Part shown: in pieces, positions 1 to 7,611 of the stretch
Layout of the letters: each line of letters opens with the position of its first letter
How positions within the stretch are numbered: the stretch's first letter is position 1
Assembly (NCBI RefSeq): GCF_000333955.1
Contig: NZ_CAPS01000078.1
Coordinates: 1 to 32,238, forward strand
From: Rhodococcus sp. AW25M09
GTDB taxonomy: Bacteria; Actinomycetota; Actinomycetes; Mycobacteriales; Mycobacteriaceae
Direction: 5' to 3'
Length of the DNA stretch: 32,238 bases
The notes under the pieces: generated by a model
The model's input: the letters and a program-made list of their open reading frames with translations, nothing else
What the model was told of the DNA's origin: nothing
Database searches by the model: none
Position numbers and translations under genes: made by a program

Positions 1-587
1 GGCGTGATGGGCGGGGAACTGATCAAGGCCTCTCTTCACATGCGACGTGAAAAACCAACTCACCACCGGATAAGGCTCGTATCCAATCCTGAGTTATTCG
101 GCTGGGGCGGCCTGTGACTCGAAGCCTGCGTCAATCAACCTGGCTGCGACTTCTTGCAGTACGTCTGCCATCGCGGGAGAGGGGTCCTGCGCTTCGGAGT
201 CGAGCGAACCTCCACTGGGTCCGCGTATCGAAGTAGGTGAAATGGATGGATTCAAGCTTCCGCTGGACGCCGGTATCGCATCCCTCTGTGGGAGGTGATC
301 GAGGCTGGGAACGTCCTGGTGAACACTTGAATGAAGGTGCCAGCGCTCGCCACGACATGTGCATGGACCAAGCAGATCTCACGAACGACGGCTACAACCC
401 ATGCAACCGTGACCTACATGATCGCATGGGTCCTATTTGCACCAATGTTTATTGGTCTTACGGCCCACGCAGGTACAATTTCCGAGACTTCAGAGATGCG
501 TACTGGGTTGCAGTAACCGAAACAAATTTGGATGAACATGGATAATTCCAAGATCCTGTCTCCACCTTGAGCTAAGGAGGTTCTGGA
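1..587. other. No confident gene; gene remnants
   Basis: No convincing complete gene lies here. On the plus strand a frame is open from the left edge to a TGA at 115-117 and could be the 3' end of a gene outside the window; it is not recognised. On the minus strand a frame is open from about 378 down to a TAA at 94-96. Its last 40 or so codons read like real protein, including MADVLQEVAARLIDAGFES, but no good start or ribosome binding site precedes them, so it looks like a truncated relic. A plus-strand frame at 237-545 overlaps it and is listed separately. The mixture of partial frames on both strands suggests a decayed or recombined boundary region. Confidence 0.4.
237..545 (+). CDS. Doubtful 102-aa ORF, possible toxin-domain remnant
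   Basis: This is a GTG-started frame with an in-frame stop immediately upstream and no clear ribosome binding site. The first half is arginine- and proline-rich and looks non-coding. The second half looks like real protein, rich in Tyr, Trp, Phe, Asn and Asp, and includes YNFRDFRDAYWVAV. That stretch recalls the FxxFDDFRKAVWEEV helix before the HNH motif of colicin E-type DNase toxins, although no HNH motif follows. It ends 42 bases before the membrane-protein gene at 588. An overlapping 61-aa frame (331-516) carries a hydrophobic segment and is an equally weak alternative. If real, this is probably a broken fragment. Confidence 0.22.
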   Translation: MKWMDSSFRWTPVSHPSVGGDRGWERPGEHLNEGASARHDMCMDQADLTNDGYNPCNRDLHDRMGPICTNVYWSYGPRRYNFRDFRDAYWVAVTETNLDEHG

Positions 588-1166
588 GTGGCGTACAGTA
601 GCTTTTCCCCGATCACGTTTTCGCTTACAGTGTCTATTTTAATAGCGATACCTACGGCAATCGGATCCTTAGTAATCTGGCGCATGGGGAAAGCCGCTGA
701 CTTCGATTACCCCGTTCGGGGGGTAGCATCGGGCGATCGTGCTCGCTCATTTGGCCGGAATGGCCCGGGACGGCTGTCTCGGTCCGCGACGGCGTGTGTT
801 GCGTTTCTTCTGGGGTTTGTCACGTGCGTGGGGTGGCTGAGTTGGTCGGGATACAGTGGCATCTTGGAATTCAGATATCCGCCCCCTACCGAATTTCCGC
901 CCTGGCAGATTTGGGGGTGTGGAATCACACTCGTCATGTGTTCCGTGTCAGCTTTTCTGCTTGCGAAACGCAAGAAGTCTGGGTCGCTCATTTCGCCCTT
1001 GTACATCGCCTCTGGATTCGCAACCGCCATGGCCGTGGGAGTTTCTTATGGCGCAACCAGCCAAGGCGGCGTGGGAGTTGTGTTCTCAATGTTCGGACTA
1101 ACCATTGGCCTTGGGATAGTGACAGTCGTATGCGCGAGAATGTGGCAAGTAATCGTGCGGCACTGA
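588..1166 (+). CDS. Small multi-pass membrane protein, unknown function
   Basis: The product is 192 aa. The GTG start is fixed by a strong AAGGAGG ribosome binding site at 574-580, seven bases upstream. Hydrophobic segments fall at about residues 10-31, 66-84, 106-123 and 138-188, the last long enough for two spans. This suggests four or five transmembrane helices with short basic loops such as AKRKKSG. No catalytic motif or known family is recognised. It stands alone: the nearest credible gene downstream is about 700 bases away, and only the doubtful 102-aa frame precedes it. A role as an immunity protein for a lost toxin is possible but unsupported. Confidence 0.7.
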   Translation: MAYSSFSPITFSLTVSILIAIPTAIGSLVIWRMGKAADFDYPVRGVASGDRARSFGRNGPGRLSRSATACVAFLLGFVTCVGWLSWSGYSGILEFRYPPPTEFPPWQIWGCGITLVMCSVSAFLLAKRKKSGSLISPLYIASGFATAMAVGVSYGATSQGGVGVVFSMFGLTIGLGIVTVVCARMWQVIVRH

Positions 1167-1565
1167 GAACAGAACCCATTTGTCGTCGTCAAGCATTCCA
1201 CTACTACGGCGCGCCTGAAGCAGTTGGGGGGCGGGCCGGACAGTGGGGACATTGTTCTCCAGAATCGTCCAGAAACCCACTAGAAACACGGGTTCATCTA
1301 CGGCGGGGCGATCAGCTTGTGAAACCGTCTCGTCGCAGCAATGCCTAGATGTGGACGTGGGATGAGCACCCCGATGGTATCGATGCATCTCAGGGGAGTA
1401 TTAGCGCGGCGCGGGGGCAGTTGTACGAAGCAGAGATATTCGCGCCGAATGCTGATAACCAATCTACTACCTGACATAATGTCGATTATCGGCAAAACGT
1501 CGACCTGCGGATTCTCGGGCAGCGCTCGATTCGGCTGCGCCTCAACGGTGTTGATCTTTTTCGGT

Positions 1566-1601
1566 GTCGATCTGCTTGGCGTCGATCTGCTTGGTGTCGA
1601 C
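1566..1601. repeat. 15-base tandem repeat, 2.4 copies
   Basis: The unit GTCGATCTGCTTGG(C/T) occurs at 1566-1580 and 1581-1595, followed by a partial GTCGAC copy to 1601. Read on the minus strand it encodes a repeated KQIDA/T pentad, matching the decayed frame described for this intergenic region. The unit is a multiple of three bases, so it may once have expanded within a coding sequence. Confidence 0.8.
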
Positions 1602-1754
1602 GCGGTCCCGCGATTGCGGCAACACCTGTACGGGATGCGCTTGGCTCAGCGCGAAGATCCTGCAATACCGTTGCCTTCCATGTCATGAGATCGGCACACT
1701 CGCTCTGCTGGTTCGCGCCTCATCCTGTCGGCACTTACACCCACCAACTTCGCT

Positions 1755-1777
1755 CATTTCGTCACAGTGACGAAATG
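1755..1777. promoter_or_regulatory. Perfect 11-bp inverted repeat, operator candidate
   Basis: CATTTCGTCAC, one central A, then GTGACGAAATG form a perfect inverted repeat of 11-base arms. Its size and one-base spacer fit the binding site of a dimeric regulator (TetR, GntR or MarR type). It lies about 85 bases upstream of the TPM lipoprotein start and far from other genes. No regulator gene is adjacent, so the protein that binds it cannot be named. It has no following T-run, so a terminator role is less likely. Confidence 0.5.
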
Positions 1778-1849
1778 GCCATAGTCGACTCACCCAATGT
1801 TCATCGCTGTTTCGATCGAATGTGCTGGCTTCCGCAGACAACTTTTGAT

Positions 1850-1855
1850 TAGCAT
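1850..1855 (+). promoter_or_regulatory. -10 box of a probable leaderless promoter
   Basis: TAGCAT fits the actinobacterial TANNNT -10 pattern and ends seven bases before the ATG at 1862. No Shine-Dalgarno sequence precedes that ATG. This spacing places the transcription start at or next to the start codon, the usual arrangement for leaderless mRNAs in Rhodococcus and Mycobacterium. A clear -35 box is not seen. Confidence 0.45.
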
Positions 1856-1861
1856 GCCTTA

Positions 1862-3454
1862 ATGGACGCCTTCGTCGCGACATTTCATCGTCGTAACTCG
1901 ACGCGCCGAGTTGCCGCAGTACTGATCGCCCTCTTCGCGGCCCTCGGCCTCGTCGGTTGCTCCGACGACTCGTCCGCAGACGCCGGTTTCGAGGGTCTGA
2001 CATCGGGTCAGCGTGTCTACGACCGAACGGGTTACTCGCTGGATCCGGCACAGACCTCGGACATCCAACGCCGGTTGGAGAACTTGAAGTCCGAAACCGG
2101 TGCCGATGTGATCGCGTACGTGCGTGAGCTCGACGCGGATTCCGACGACACGCTCGATCAGGTCGAAGATCTGCAACAGAGATGGGTGTCGGCGGCAGGC
2201 GTCGACCAGGACACCGCGGGCGCGATCCTGATCAACCGGGAGCCGGGAAAGGTCGACGAGGCTCGCGCGGGCATCTTCCTCGGCACCACGTACGACGACG
2301 GCAACGTTCCGCGGGACGAGCAAGAGGCCATCGTCGAGGACGCCTTGATTCCGCCGCTGCGCGACGGTGACGTCGTGGCCAGTCTGCGCGCGGGGATAGA
2401 CCGCCTGGGGTCCGATATCCGCAACGGTCCGCCGGTCACGGCGCTCGACAGATTCGCAGACGGTCCCGGCTCGACGTGGCTTCCGTGGACCGGGTCGGCA
2501 ATCGCGATTATCGGGCTGCTCGCGGTGGCTGCACTGTTCCGTGGCCGTGCGAAATCTACTGTCCCCGAGCATTCCCCGACCACGATCAGACCGGACCACA
2601 CCACCGATCCAGCGTTCGCCACGGCTCTCGTTCATCGCAGCGTGCAGCCGAGCGGTGTACCGGGGACAGTCCTGGCAGTTGCCGCCGCCGACGCACTTGC
2701 CTTCGAGCAGGACAAGAAGCCGGGAAAGTTCGACAAAGGAACAGTCAGGATCCGGCTTCTCGACCGAACTCGGGTACGCGGAGAAGTGCAACAGGCGGTC
2801 TGGTCGATGCTCGCCGAACGTGCCGAGGACGATGTCGTGGACGGGGACGCGTTGAAGAAGATTGCGAGCGGCCCCGGCGCGACCAAAGAACTCGTGGAAG
2901 GCCGACTGCGGTCCAGCGGATTCGTTGCCGACGGCACGGTCCGAACCCGGATAGCTCTCGCCGGTCTGGGCGCGCTCGGCGGCGCCGCCGCCATCGGAGG
3001 AATCACCGTTGCGACGTCGGGTGCCCCGACGATGTGGTTCGCGGTGGTGGCGTCGGCACTTCTCTTCGTTGCAGGGCTGTCGTCGGCGATCGCGTACTCG
3101 CGGTTCTCGGTCGCAGGCCTGGACGCGGCGAGGCCTTGGGAGGCGTACCGCGACGGATTGAAGCAAGCGGCGAAGGACAAGGACGAGTCGGTCGATTTGA
3201 ACGCCGCTCTACCGGACATCGTCGCGCTCGGTTTGGCCTCGTTTTTTCGGAAACGACTCGACGCCGCGACCGACCCCGCAAGTGACACGCCGCTGCAAGC
3301 CTTCACACCACCCGTTGGTGCCAACTACTCGTCGGGCGGCCCCGTGGTCCTCCCCTGGGCTGCGTTCTCCGGGGTGTTCGTGTCCAGCGGTAGCGGATCC
3401 GTGGCGTCGGGTGGAGGTGCCGGTGGAGGAGGCGGAGCGGCTGGTAGTACCTGA
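1862..3454 (+). CDS. TPM-domain membrane lipoprotein
   Basis: The product is 530 aa. A basic N-terminus and hydrophobic stretch end in a lipobox (LVGC, Cys33), so it should be a lipoprotein. Residues about 50-185 form a TPM (YgcG/Psb32-type) domain, with the typical opening TSGQRVYDRTGYSLD and the ETGADVIAYVR strand. A transmembrane helix follows at about 207-222, then a cytoplasmic DUF2207-like part with two further hydrophobic segments near 360-410. The tail from about residue 510 is almost only Gly, Ser and Ala, as in many YgcG-like proteins. TPM domains occur in membrane-associated proteins of poorly known function; some are linked to repair of photosystem proteins or to acid phosphatase activity. 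No partner gene is adjacent. The start is supported by a likely leaderless promoter. Confidence 0.82.
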   Translation: MDAFVATFHRRNSTRRVAAVLIALFAALGLVGCSDDSSADAGFEGLTSGQRVYDRTGYSLDPAQTSDIQRRLENLKSETGADVIAYVRELDADSDDTLDQVEDLQQRWVSAAGVDQDTAGAILINREPGKVDEARAGIFLGTTYDDGNVPRDEQEAIVEDALIPPLRDGDVVASLRAGIDRLGSDIRNGPPVTALDRFADGPGSTWLPWTGSAIAIIGLLAVAALFRGRAKSTVPEHSPTTIRPDHTTDPAFATALVHRSVQPSGVPGTVLAVAAADALAFEQDKKPGKFDKGTVRIRLLDRTRVRGEVQQAVWSMLAERAEDDVVDGDALKKIASGPGATKELVEGRLRSSGFVADGTVRTRIALAGLGALGGAAAIGGITVATSGAPTMWFAVVASALLFVAGLSSAIAYSRFSVAGLDAARPWEAYRDGLKQAAKDKDESVDLNAALPDIVALGLASFFRKRLDAATDPASDTPLQAFTPPVGANYSSGGPVVLPWAAFSGVFVSSGSGSVASGGGAGGGGGAAGST

Positions 3455-3598
3455 TCGATCGGTCGATGGCCCACCTCGTTCGGATCGATCACGGTTCCGC
3501 AGGCCGCGAAGGAGGAACGGAACACGGGGAAACTCTGATCCCGCCACCTTTGGCCGGTTACCCTGCTCGGAGGTGCACAATCTCTACCAGGGGTTCTC

Positions 3599-4693
3599 AT
3601 GTTCGCTGTTTGCGCACTCTTCGCTGAGTCGGTTCACCCGTCCGAATCTCGACGGGACAATCCGGTCGTTCTCGACCTCGATTCCGGTCGAGTCAAAATC
3701 ACGCAATTCTTCATCGGTATGGCCACAGTCACCATCGGGCTGATCGGGCTCCTCAGCGCGCCCACCGAGGAATACGACGGGATCGGTGTCATCGTCGTGG
3801 TGCTCGTCAGCCTCACGACGTTTCCGGTGTCACTCCGATGGTTTTTCGGTGGGTGGCCAACGCCGAAGGCGCTCGTTGCCTACGTCGTCTATGCCGACGT
3901 GTCGATAGGCACCTGCCTGCTGCTCAAACAAGAACTACTCACCGCAATCGGCGGCACAGTGCTGTTCGCAGTGGTCACCATGTTCGCTGTCATAGCTGTG
4001 CGGCCGTCGGTGTATTGGGTGCACATGGCCACAAACGTCGTCGTTCTCGCGATCGTTTCCGTTCGGGCCGCGCTCAACGATGCCGCCAGTCCGGGGGTCG
4101 TGGCGGCTCACACACTCACTATGCTGCTCATGTTCGCGGCACCGATGATCCTGGTCATCTACGTCAGTGAATTGCGCTCCCGCGCGCAAGAGTCGTTGGT
4201 CGACCCGCTGACCGGTCTGTGTAATCGTCGCGGGCTTGTCGCCGCGGTCGAAACGGTTTTCCTGACTTCGCAGAAAGATCGATCCGCCGAGATGAGTGCT
4301 GTGGTGCTCGACGTGGACGGATTGAAGCGCGTGAACGACACCCTCGGTCACCACACCGGCGACGCTGTTCTGGTGGATCTGGCGCAACACTTACGTGCTG
4401 TCACCTCGAACAAATGGGTGGTCGCCCGCCTCGGCGGCGACGAATTCGCCTGTGTATCCGTTGCGGAGCCGGGCACCACAGAGCCACGCATCGAGGCCTT
4501 GGTGGCTGCGTTGTCCGACACACGAATGATTTCGGGGCTCTCGGTCAGCGTGGGCTCGGCTACCACCGAAGCGCACGTCGGCGGCTCGAAACAGGCCATA
4601 CAGCTCCTGCTCAGAACCGCCGACGCCGAGATGTACCGCGCGAAGAGCACCAGAAGACAGAGTGGCGACTACTCTGGCTCAGCGCCAGGCTGA
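3599..4693 (+). CDS. Membrane diguanylate cyclase (GGDEF)
   Basis: The product is 364 aa. Six hydrophobic segments (about residues 33-54, 60-83, 90-108, 111-133, 138-158 and 166-190) form a membrane sensor region. A GGDEF domain follows from about residue 197, opening with DPLTGLCNRRG. The active-site loop GGDEF is intact at residues 279-283, and the metal-binding Asp is present in VLDVDGLKRVND, so it should make cyclic di-GMP from GTP. The RxxD inhibitory site normally found five residues before GGDEF is absent (SNKWVVARL there), so allosteric product inhibition through that site is not expected. No EAL domain is present. A purine-rich AGGGG at 3589-3593 supports the ATG. It is convergent with the oxygenase gene that follows. 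Confidence 0.9.
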   Translation: MFAVCALFAESVHPSESRRDNPVVLDLDSGRVKITQFFIGMATVTIGLIGLLSAPTEEYDGIGVIVVVLVSLTTFPVSLRWFFGGWPTPKALVAYVVYADVSIGTCLLLKQELLTAIGGTVLFAVVTMFAVIAVRPSVYWVHMATNVVVLAIVSVRAALNDAASPGVVAAHTLTMLLMFAAPMILVIYVSELRSRAQESLVDPLTGLCNRRGLVAAVETVFLTSQKDRSAEMSAVVLDVDGLKRVNDTLGHHTGDAVLVDLAQHLRAVTSNKWVVARLGGDEFACVSVAEPGTTEPRIEALVAALSDTRMISGLSVSVGSATTEAHVGGSKQAIQLLLRTADAEMYRAKSTRRQSGDYSGSAPG

Positions 4694-4771
4694 CTACTCC
4701 CCTACGCCGGTATAGGCGCTTGCACGGATCTCGAGTCCGCTGGCCGCGACACACCATCGATAGACCACGGC

Positions 4772-5794
4772 TCAGTCTCGGCGGCCCACCACCGGGTTGA
4801 GCTCGGAGGCGGCCACGCCGCCGGGCTCGATGCCCGGGAGGAACTCGCGCCAGGTGCCGCTGATGAGCGTCGGCGATTCCACCACCCGCGCGCCGTCGGC
4901 GAAGTACGTGGTGGCCAGCGCTCGCCGTGGCTGCGTGGTCAGGTTGGGGCCCGCGGTATGGAAACACAGAGCTGAGTGGAACGACACGTCGCCCACTGCG
5001 AAAGGCCCTGATTCCACCGCTACGTCTCGCTCGGCGAAACGCTGGGTGACTGCCTCGTCGTAGGACGTGCCGACCTTGTCGAATTCCAGGTCGGCCACCT
5101 CGCCCAGCACCTCACGGCCGCGGGCGAACGACAGCGGGCCCATCCGTCCGGGAATTGCCGACATCGGCATCCAGGCGGTGACCGCTTGGACGGTCTGGAG
5201 AGGGAAATGCTCGGCGTCGTGGTGCCAGGGTGTACGGCCGCAGCCGGGCTCCTTGGACAGCGCGTTGTCGTGATAGAGCCGAACGCCGGGCTCGTCGAGC
5301 AGGGCCGCAGCCACGCCGCCGATCCTGGGCGACAGCGCCACCGCGCGCATCAGATCGTCGTGCAGCCACATCTGCTCCAACGCGGTGAAGCGTCCGGCGA
5401 CGTCGTCACCGTGCTCGGCGCGAAGCAGCTCCTCGAGCCGCTGGGCGAGCCGTCGAACCACGGCCGACGACAGCACGCCCGGGAGCCGCACGAAAGCCTC
5501 TCGCGCGAAGGCCTCGATCGCGGCCGGGTCGAGTTCGTAGGGCTCGGCCAGTTCGCGCTCGACCTGCTCGTCGGAAGCCGCCTCCACATCGGGCAGGCCC
5601 GGGCCGTCGACCAGCTCGGTAGGCATCTGCTCGTTCGCGGCCAGCGTGACGTACCAGTCCCACCAGTCCTGGTCGTCTCCCGCCCAATCCTGCTCGATGC
5701 CGCCGTCGCGATTCTGTTCGGGGAGCCGGTCGTTGGTCGCCGAGGCCTTCGGTGCCGATGTGTTGTTCAGATCCGGCGTGCTTGTCAGATCCAC
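4772..5794 (-). CDS. PhyH-family Fe(II)/2-oxoglutarate dioxygenase
   Basis: The product is 340 aa, typical for the phytanoyl-CoA dioxygenase superfamily plus an acidic N-terminal extension of about 90 residues. The facial triad is visible: His191 and Asp193 in TPWHHDAEHF and distal His279 in LCFHTAGPN. Arg290 or Arg291 in QPRRALATTYF should bind the 2-oxoglutarate carboxylate. It would hydroxylate a small molecule; the substrate is unknown. It lacks the ectoine hydroxylase signature. The GTG start lies inside the end of the upstream methyltransferase gene (10-base overlap), so the two are translated together and probably act on one compound. Base composition looks richer in GC than the flanking genes, suggesting transfer as a unit with both methyltransferases. 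Confidence 0.85.
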   Translation of the reverse strand: MDLTSTPDLNNTSAPKASATNDRLPEQNRDGGIEQDWAGDDQDWWDWYVTLAANEQMPTELVDGPGLPDVEAASDEQVERELAEPYELDPAAIEAFAREAFVRLPGVLSSAVVRRLAQRLEELLRAEHGDDVAGRFTALEQMWLHDDLMRAVALSPRIGGVAAALLDEPGVRLYHDNALSKEPGCGRTPWHHDAEHFPLQTVQAVTAWMPMSAIPGRMGPLSFARGREVLGEVADLEFDKVGTSYDEAVTQRFAERDVAVESGPFAVGDVSFHSALCFHTAGPNLTTQPRRALATTYFADGARVVESPTLISGTWREFLPGIEPGGVAASELNPVVGRRD

Positions 5795-6597
5795 AGCAGG
5801 GCCGCCTCGTGGGAGAAGGTGTAGGAGCCGGATGCGTCGCGGCAGGTGGCCAGGTACTCCCCCAGCACGGGTGCCGACTCCATCTCTTCCAGCGACACGG
5901 AGTCGTCGAAGGCGCAGCGCTGCAGAAAACCCTCTGCGACAGCGCGATCGGAGGTACCCGTGGTGTAGGTGACCCGCTGATCGCGCACATCGGCACCGGC
6001 GCGGGTCAAGGCGTCACGCACCTGCTCGGCCGTCGTGTACGGCGTTGCCTCGCGCACGCCCGCCCGGAAGGCGTCGTAGAAGGCGAGGTAGTGCGAGGCG
6101 GCGGTGGCCTGCGCGACCAGGCCCAGCCCACCGGGGGCCAATGCAGCCACGAATCGCTCGGCCGCCGCGTCCAGCTCGACCGGAGGGAGGGCGTAGAGCG
6201 CGTGGGTGGCCCATACGACGTCGTAGCCGGTGTGGTCGGCGGGCAGATCCTGCAGGGTCATCACCAAGTCGTTTCTCGCCGAGAACGGCGAGCCCAGCGC
6301 GCCGCGAGCCTCGGCCACCGAGAACGCCGACGGGTCCAGCAGGTCGTAGGCCAGCTCGGGCAGCGCGGAGAGATCGGTGTAGCGGCGCAGCGCGGTGGGA
6401 AATTTGCCACTGCCGCAAGCGACGTCGAGCAGCGACCAACCGTCGTGCGCGCGGTCGGCGAGCAGAACTGGCCAGTCGGCGGCCAGCGCGAGCTGGCGGT
6501 AGTCCTCGGTGGCCAGGGCGTAGAACGCCTCCATGCCCGTGCGTCCGGCCTCGCTCCAGTGCTCGAGACTGCGTTCGGCTGTATCTTTGCTGCTCAC
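5785..6597 (-). CDS. Class I SAM-dependent methyltransferase
   Basis: The product is 270 aa. The GTG start at 6597 is chosen because GAAGGAG lies a few bases upstream on the minus strand; longer readings would run into the divergent gene. Motif I is LLDVACGSGKF near residue 75, and a post-strand motif YDVVWATHALYALPP sits in the middle, as in small-molecule methyltransferases with a Rossmann core. The C-terminus ends with the short LLWI. The gene is translationally coupled to the PhyH-type oxygenase downstream and diverges from a second methyltransferase across a 63-base gap, so a shared promoter region is likely. Substrate unknown; methylation of a small metabolite, coupled to hydroxylation, is the natural inference. 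Confidence 0.82.
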   Translation of the reverse strand: MSSKDTAERSLEHWSEAGRTGMEAFYALATEDYRQLALAADWPVLLADRAHDGWSLLDVACGSGKFPTALRRYTDLSALPELAYDLLDPSAFSVAEARGALGSPFSARNDLVMTLQDLPADHTGYDVVWATHALYALPPVELDAAAERFVAALAPGGLGLVAQATAASHYLAFYDAFRAGVREATPYTTAEQVRDALTRAGADVRDQRVTYTTGTSDRAVAEGFLQRCAFDDSVSLEEMESAPVLGEYLATCRDASGSYTFSHEAALLWI

Positions 6598-6660
6598 ACC
6601 GCTCCTTCTCGGAGCCGACCGCAACACACCGGGTGGGGGCGTCGTGATTGACTCACTTCG

Positions 6661-7521
6661 ATGTCCAACATAGCTTCGAACCCGCCGACCGATGCCGCCG
6701 CCGCGCTCCTCGGGGATCTGCGCGCCGCACGCCGTGGTGCAGTGGCCCTGCCCGCTCTGCAGCCCGACTCCTACGCCCGCGACCACGCCGCGTTCGAGCA
6801 GCTCTCCGACCAGCGCGATCTGATCGCAGACCACCTCGCCGGCCGGCTGGGCGGGATGGGCGACGGTCCGATGTCGGTGCTCTCGGTGGGCTGTGGTGAC
6901 GGTTCGCTGGACGTACGTCTCGCGGAGGGTCTGCTGCGAGCGGTCCCCGGTCGGCCGGTGCGCTACGTCGGGATCGATCCCTGGTCCGGGAGCGCGGAGC
7001 TCTTCACCGCAGAGATGTCCGCTCTCGAGGCCGACGAGCTCAGCGTCGACGTGCACGTCTCGTCGTTCGCCGACGCCCCGATGGACGAGACCTTCGACGT
7101 CGTGGTGTTCGTGCACTCGATCTACTACGTCTCCGACGTGGGTGAGTCCCTGCGCGGTGCCCTCGACCTGCTGCGACCGGGCGGCGAGCTGTGGGTGCTC
7201 GTGGCACCGCGCGCCGCGCTCAACGCGTTGGTCGACGTGCTCGCCCCGCCGTTGGAGGACCACCGGCAGTGGTTCAGCAACGACGTCCATGAGGCCTTCC
7301 TCGACGCCCGCATCACCCTCGACGATGTGGTCACCCTCGACGCGCTCGTCGACCTGGCCTCCTCGAGCGACGAGGCGCTCGACTTCGCTGTGCAGGCCCG
7401 CCTGACCGCCGAGCTGCGTGGGCCCGTACGCGCCTATCTCGATGCCGTTTCGGTGCCCGGAGCCGACGGCGGGCACAGGGTGCCCCACCCGGTCGACGTC
7501 TTCAGCACGACCCGTCACTGA
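6661..7521 (+). CDS. HNMT-like SAM-dependent methyltransferase
   Basis: The product is 286 aa. Motif I reads SVLSVGCGDGSLDVRL and an acidic residue follows strand 2 (YVGIDPWSGSAELF). The central block FVHSIYYVSDVGESL and strand 5 (GGELWVLVAP) match the layout of histamine N-methyltransferase-like enzymes, which have LYYV at the same place. It is therefore probably a small-molecule N- or O-methyltransferase; this comparison is from memory. An in-frame stop at 6649-6651 rules out a longer N-terminus. No ribosome binding site is visible, so leaderless translation is possible. It diverges from the other methyltransferase and shares its GC-rich character. Confidence 0.8.
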   Translation: MSNIASNPPTDAAAALLGDLRAARRGAVALPALQPDSYARDHAAFEQLSDQRDLIADHLAGRLGGMGDGPMSVLSVGCGDGSLDVRLAEGLLRAVPGRPVRYVGIDPWSGSAELFTAEMSALEADELSVDVHVSSFADAPMDETFDVVVFVHSIYYVSDVGESLRGALDLLRPGGELWVLVAPRAALNALVDVLAPPLEDHRQWFSNDVHEAFLDARITLDDVVTLDALVDLASSSDEALDFAVQARLTAELRGPVRAYLDAVSVPGADGGHRVPHPVDVFSTTRH

Positions 7522-7611
7522 CGTCATCCACGACGGTAGCGAGCTCGGCTGCGGACGACGCCCTTCCGGTCACGGGCTTGTCCTGCAACGAATGTGTGGT
7601 TGAGTCGACCG

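Larger units (their letters stand above)
1167..1861. other. Long intergenic stretch with decayed reading frame
   Basis: There is no credible gene in about 695 bases. On the minus strand, frames covering roughly 1690-1298 give protein-like pieces (for example QVLPQSRDRVDTKQIDAKQID, shortened here by context, then NTVEAQPNRALPENPQVDV and IIDIMSGSRLVISIRREYL). They would join only through a frameshift at the A-run near 1556-1560. This looks like a pseudogene remnant of unrecognised origin. The stretch also contains a 15-base tandem repeat (1566-1601), a perfect palindrome (1755-1777) and the promoter of the downstream lipoprotein gene. Confidence 0.45.

Noticed and set aside
1341..1688. Plus-strand 115-codon frame as a gene
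   Set aside because: No ribosome binding site, Arg/Cys-rich start, and the GVDLLGVDLLGVD part is just the 15-base tandem repeat; the minus-strand reading is more protein-like.
1859..3166. Minus-strand 435-codon frame
   Set aside because: Antisense shadow of the TPM lipoprotein, Arg-rich with no domain.
4772..5794. Ectoine hydroxylase (EctD)
   Set aside because: It shares the PhyH fold but lacks the EctD signature around the first His, and no ectoine genes are adjacent.
6598..7527. N-terminal extension of the minus-strand methyltransferase to a 580-aa protein
   Set aside because: The extension runs antisense to the complete second methyltransferase and has no motif. A GTG with GAAGGAG at 6597 gives a normal 270-aa enzyme.
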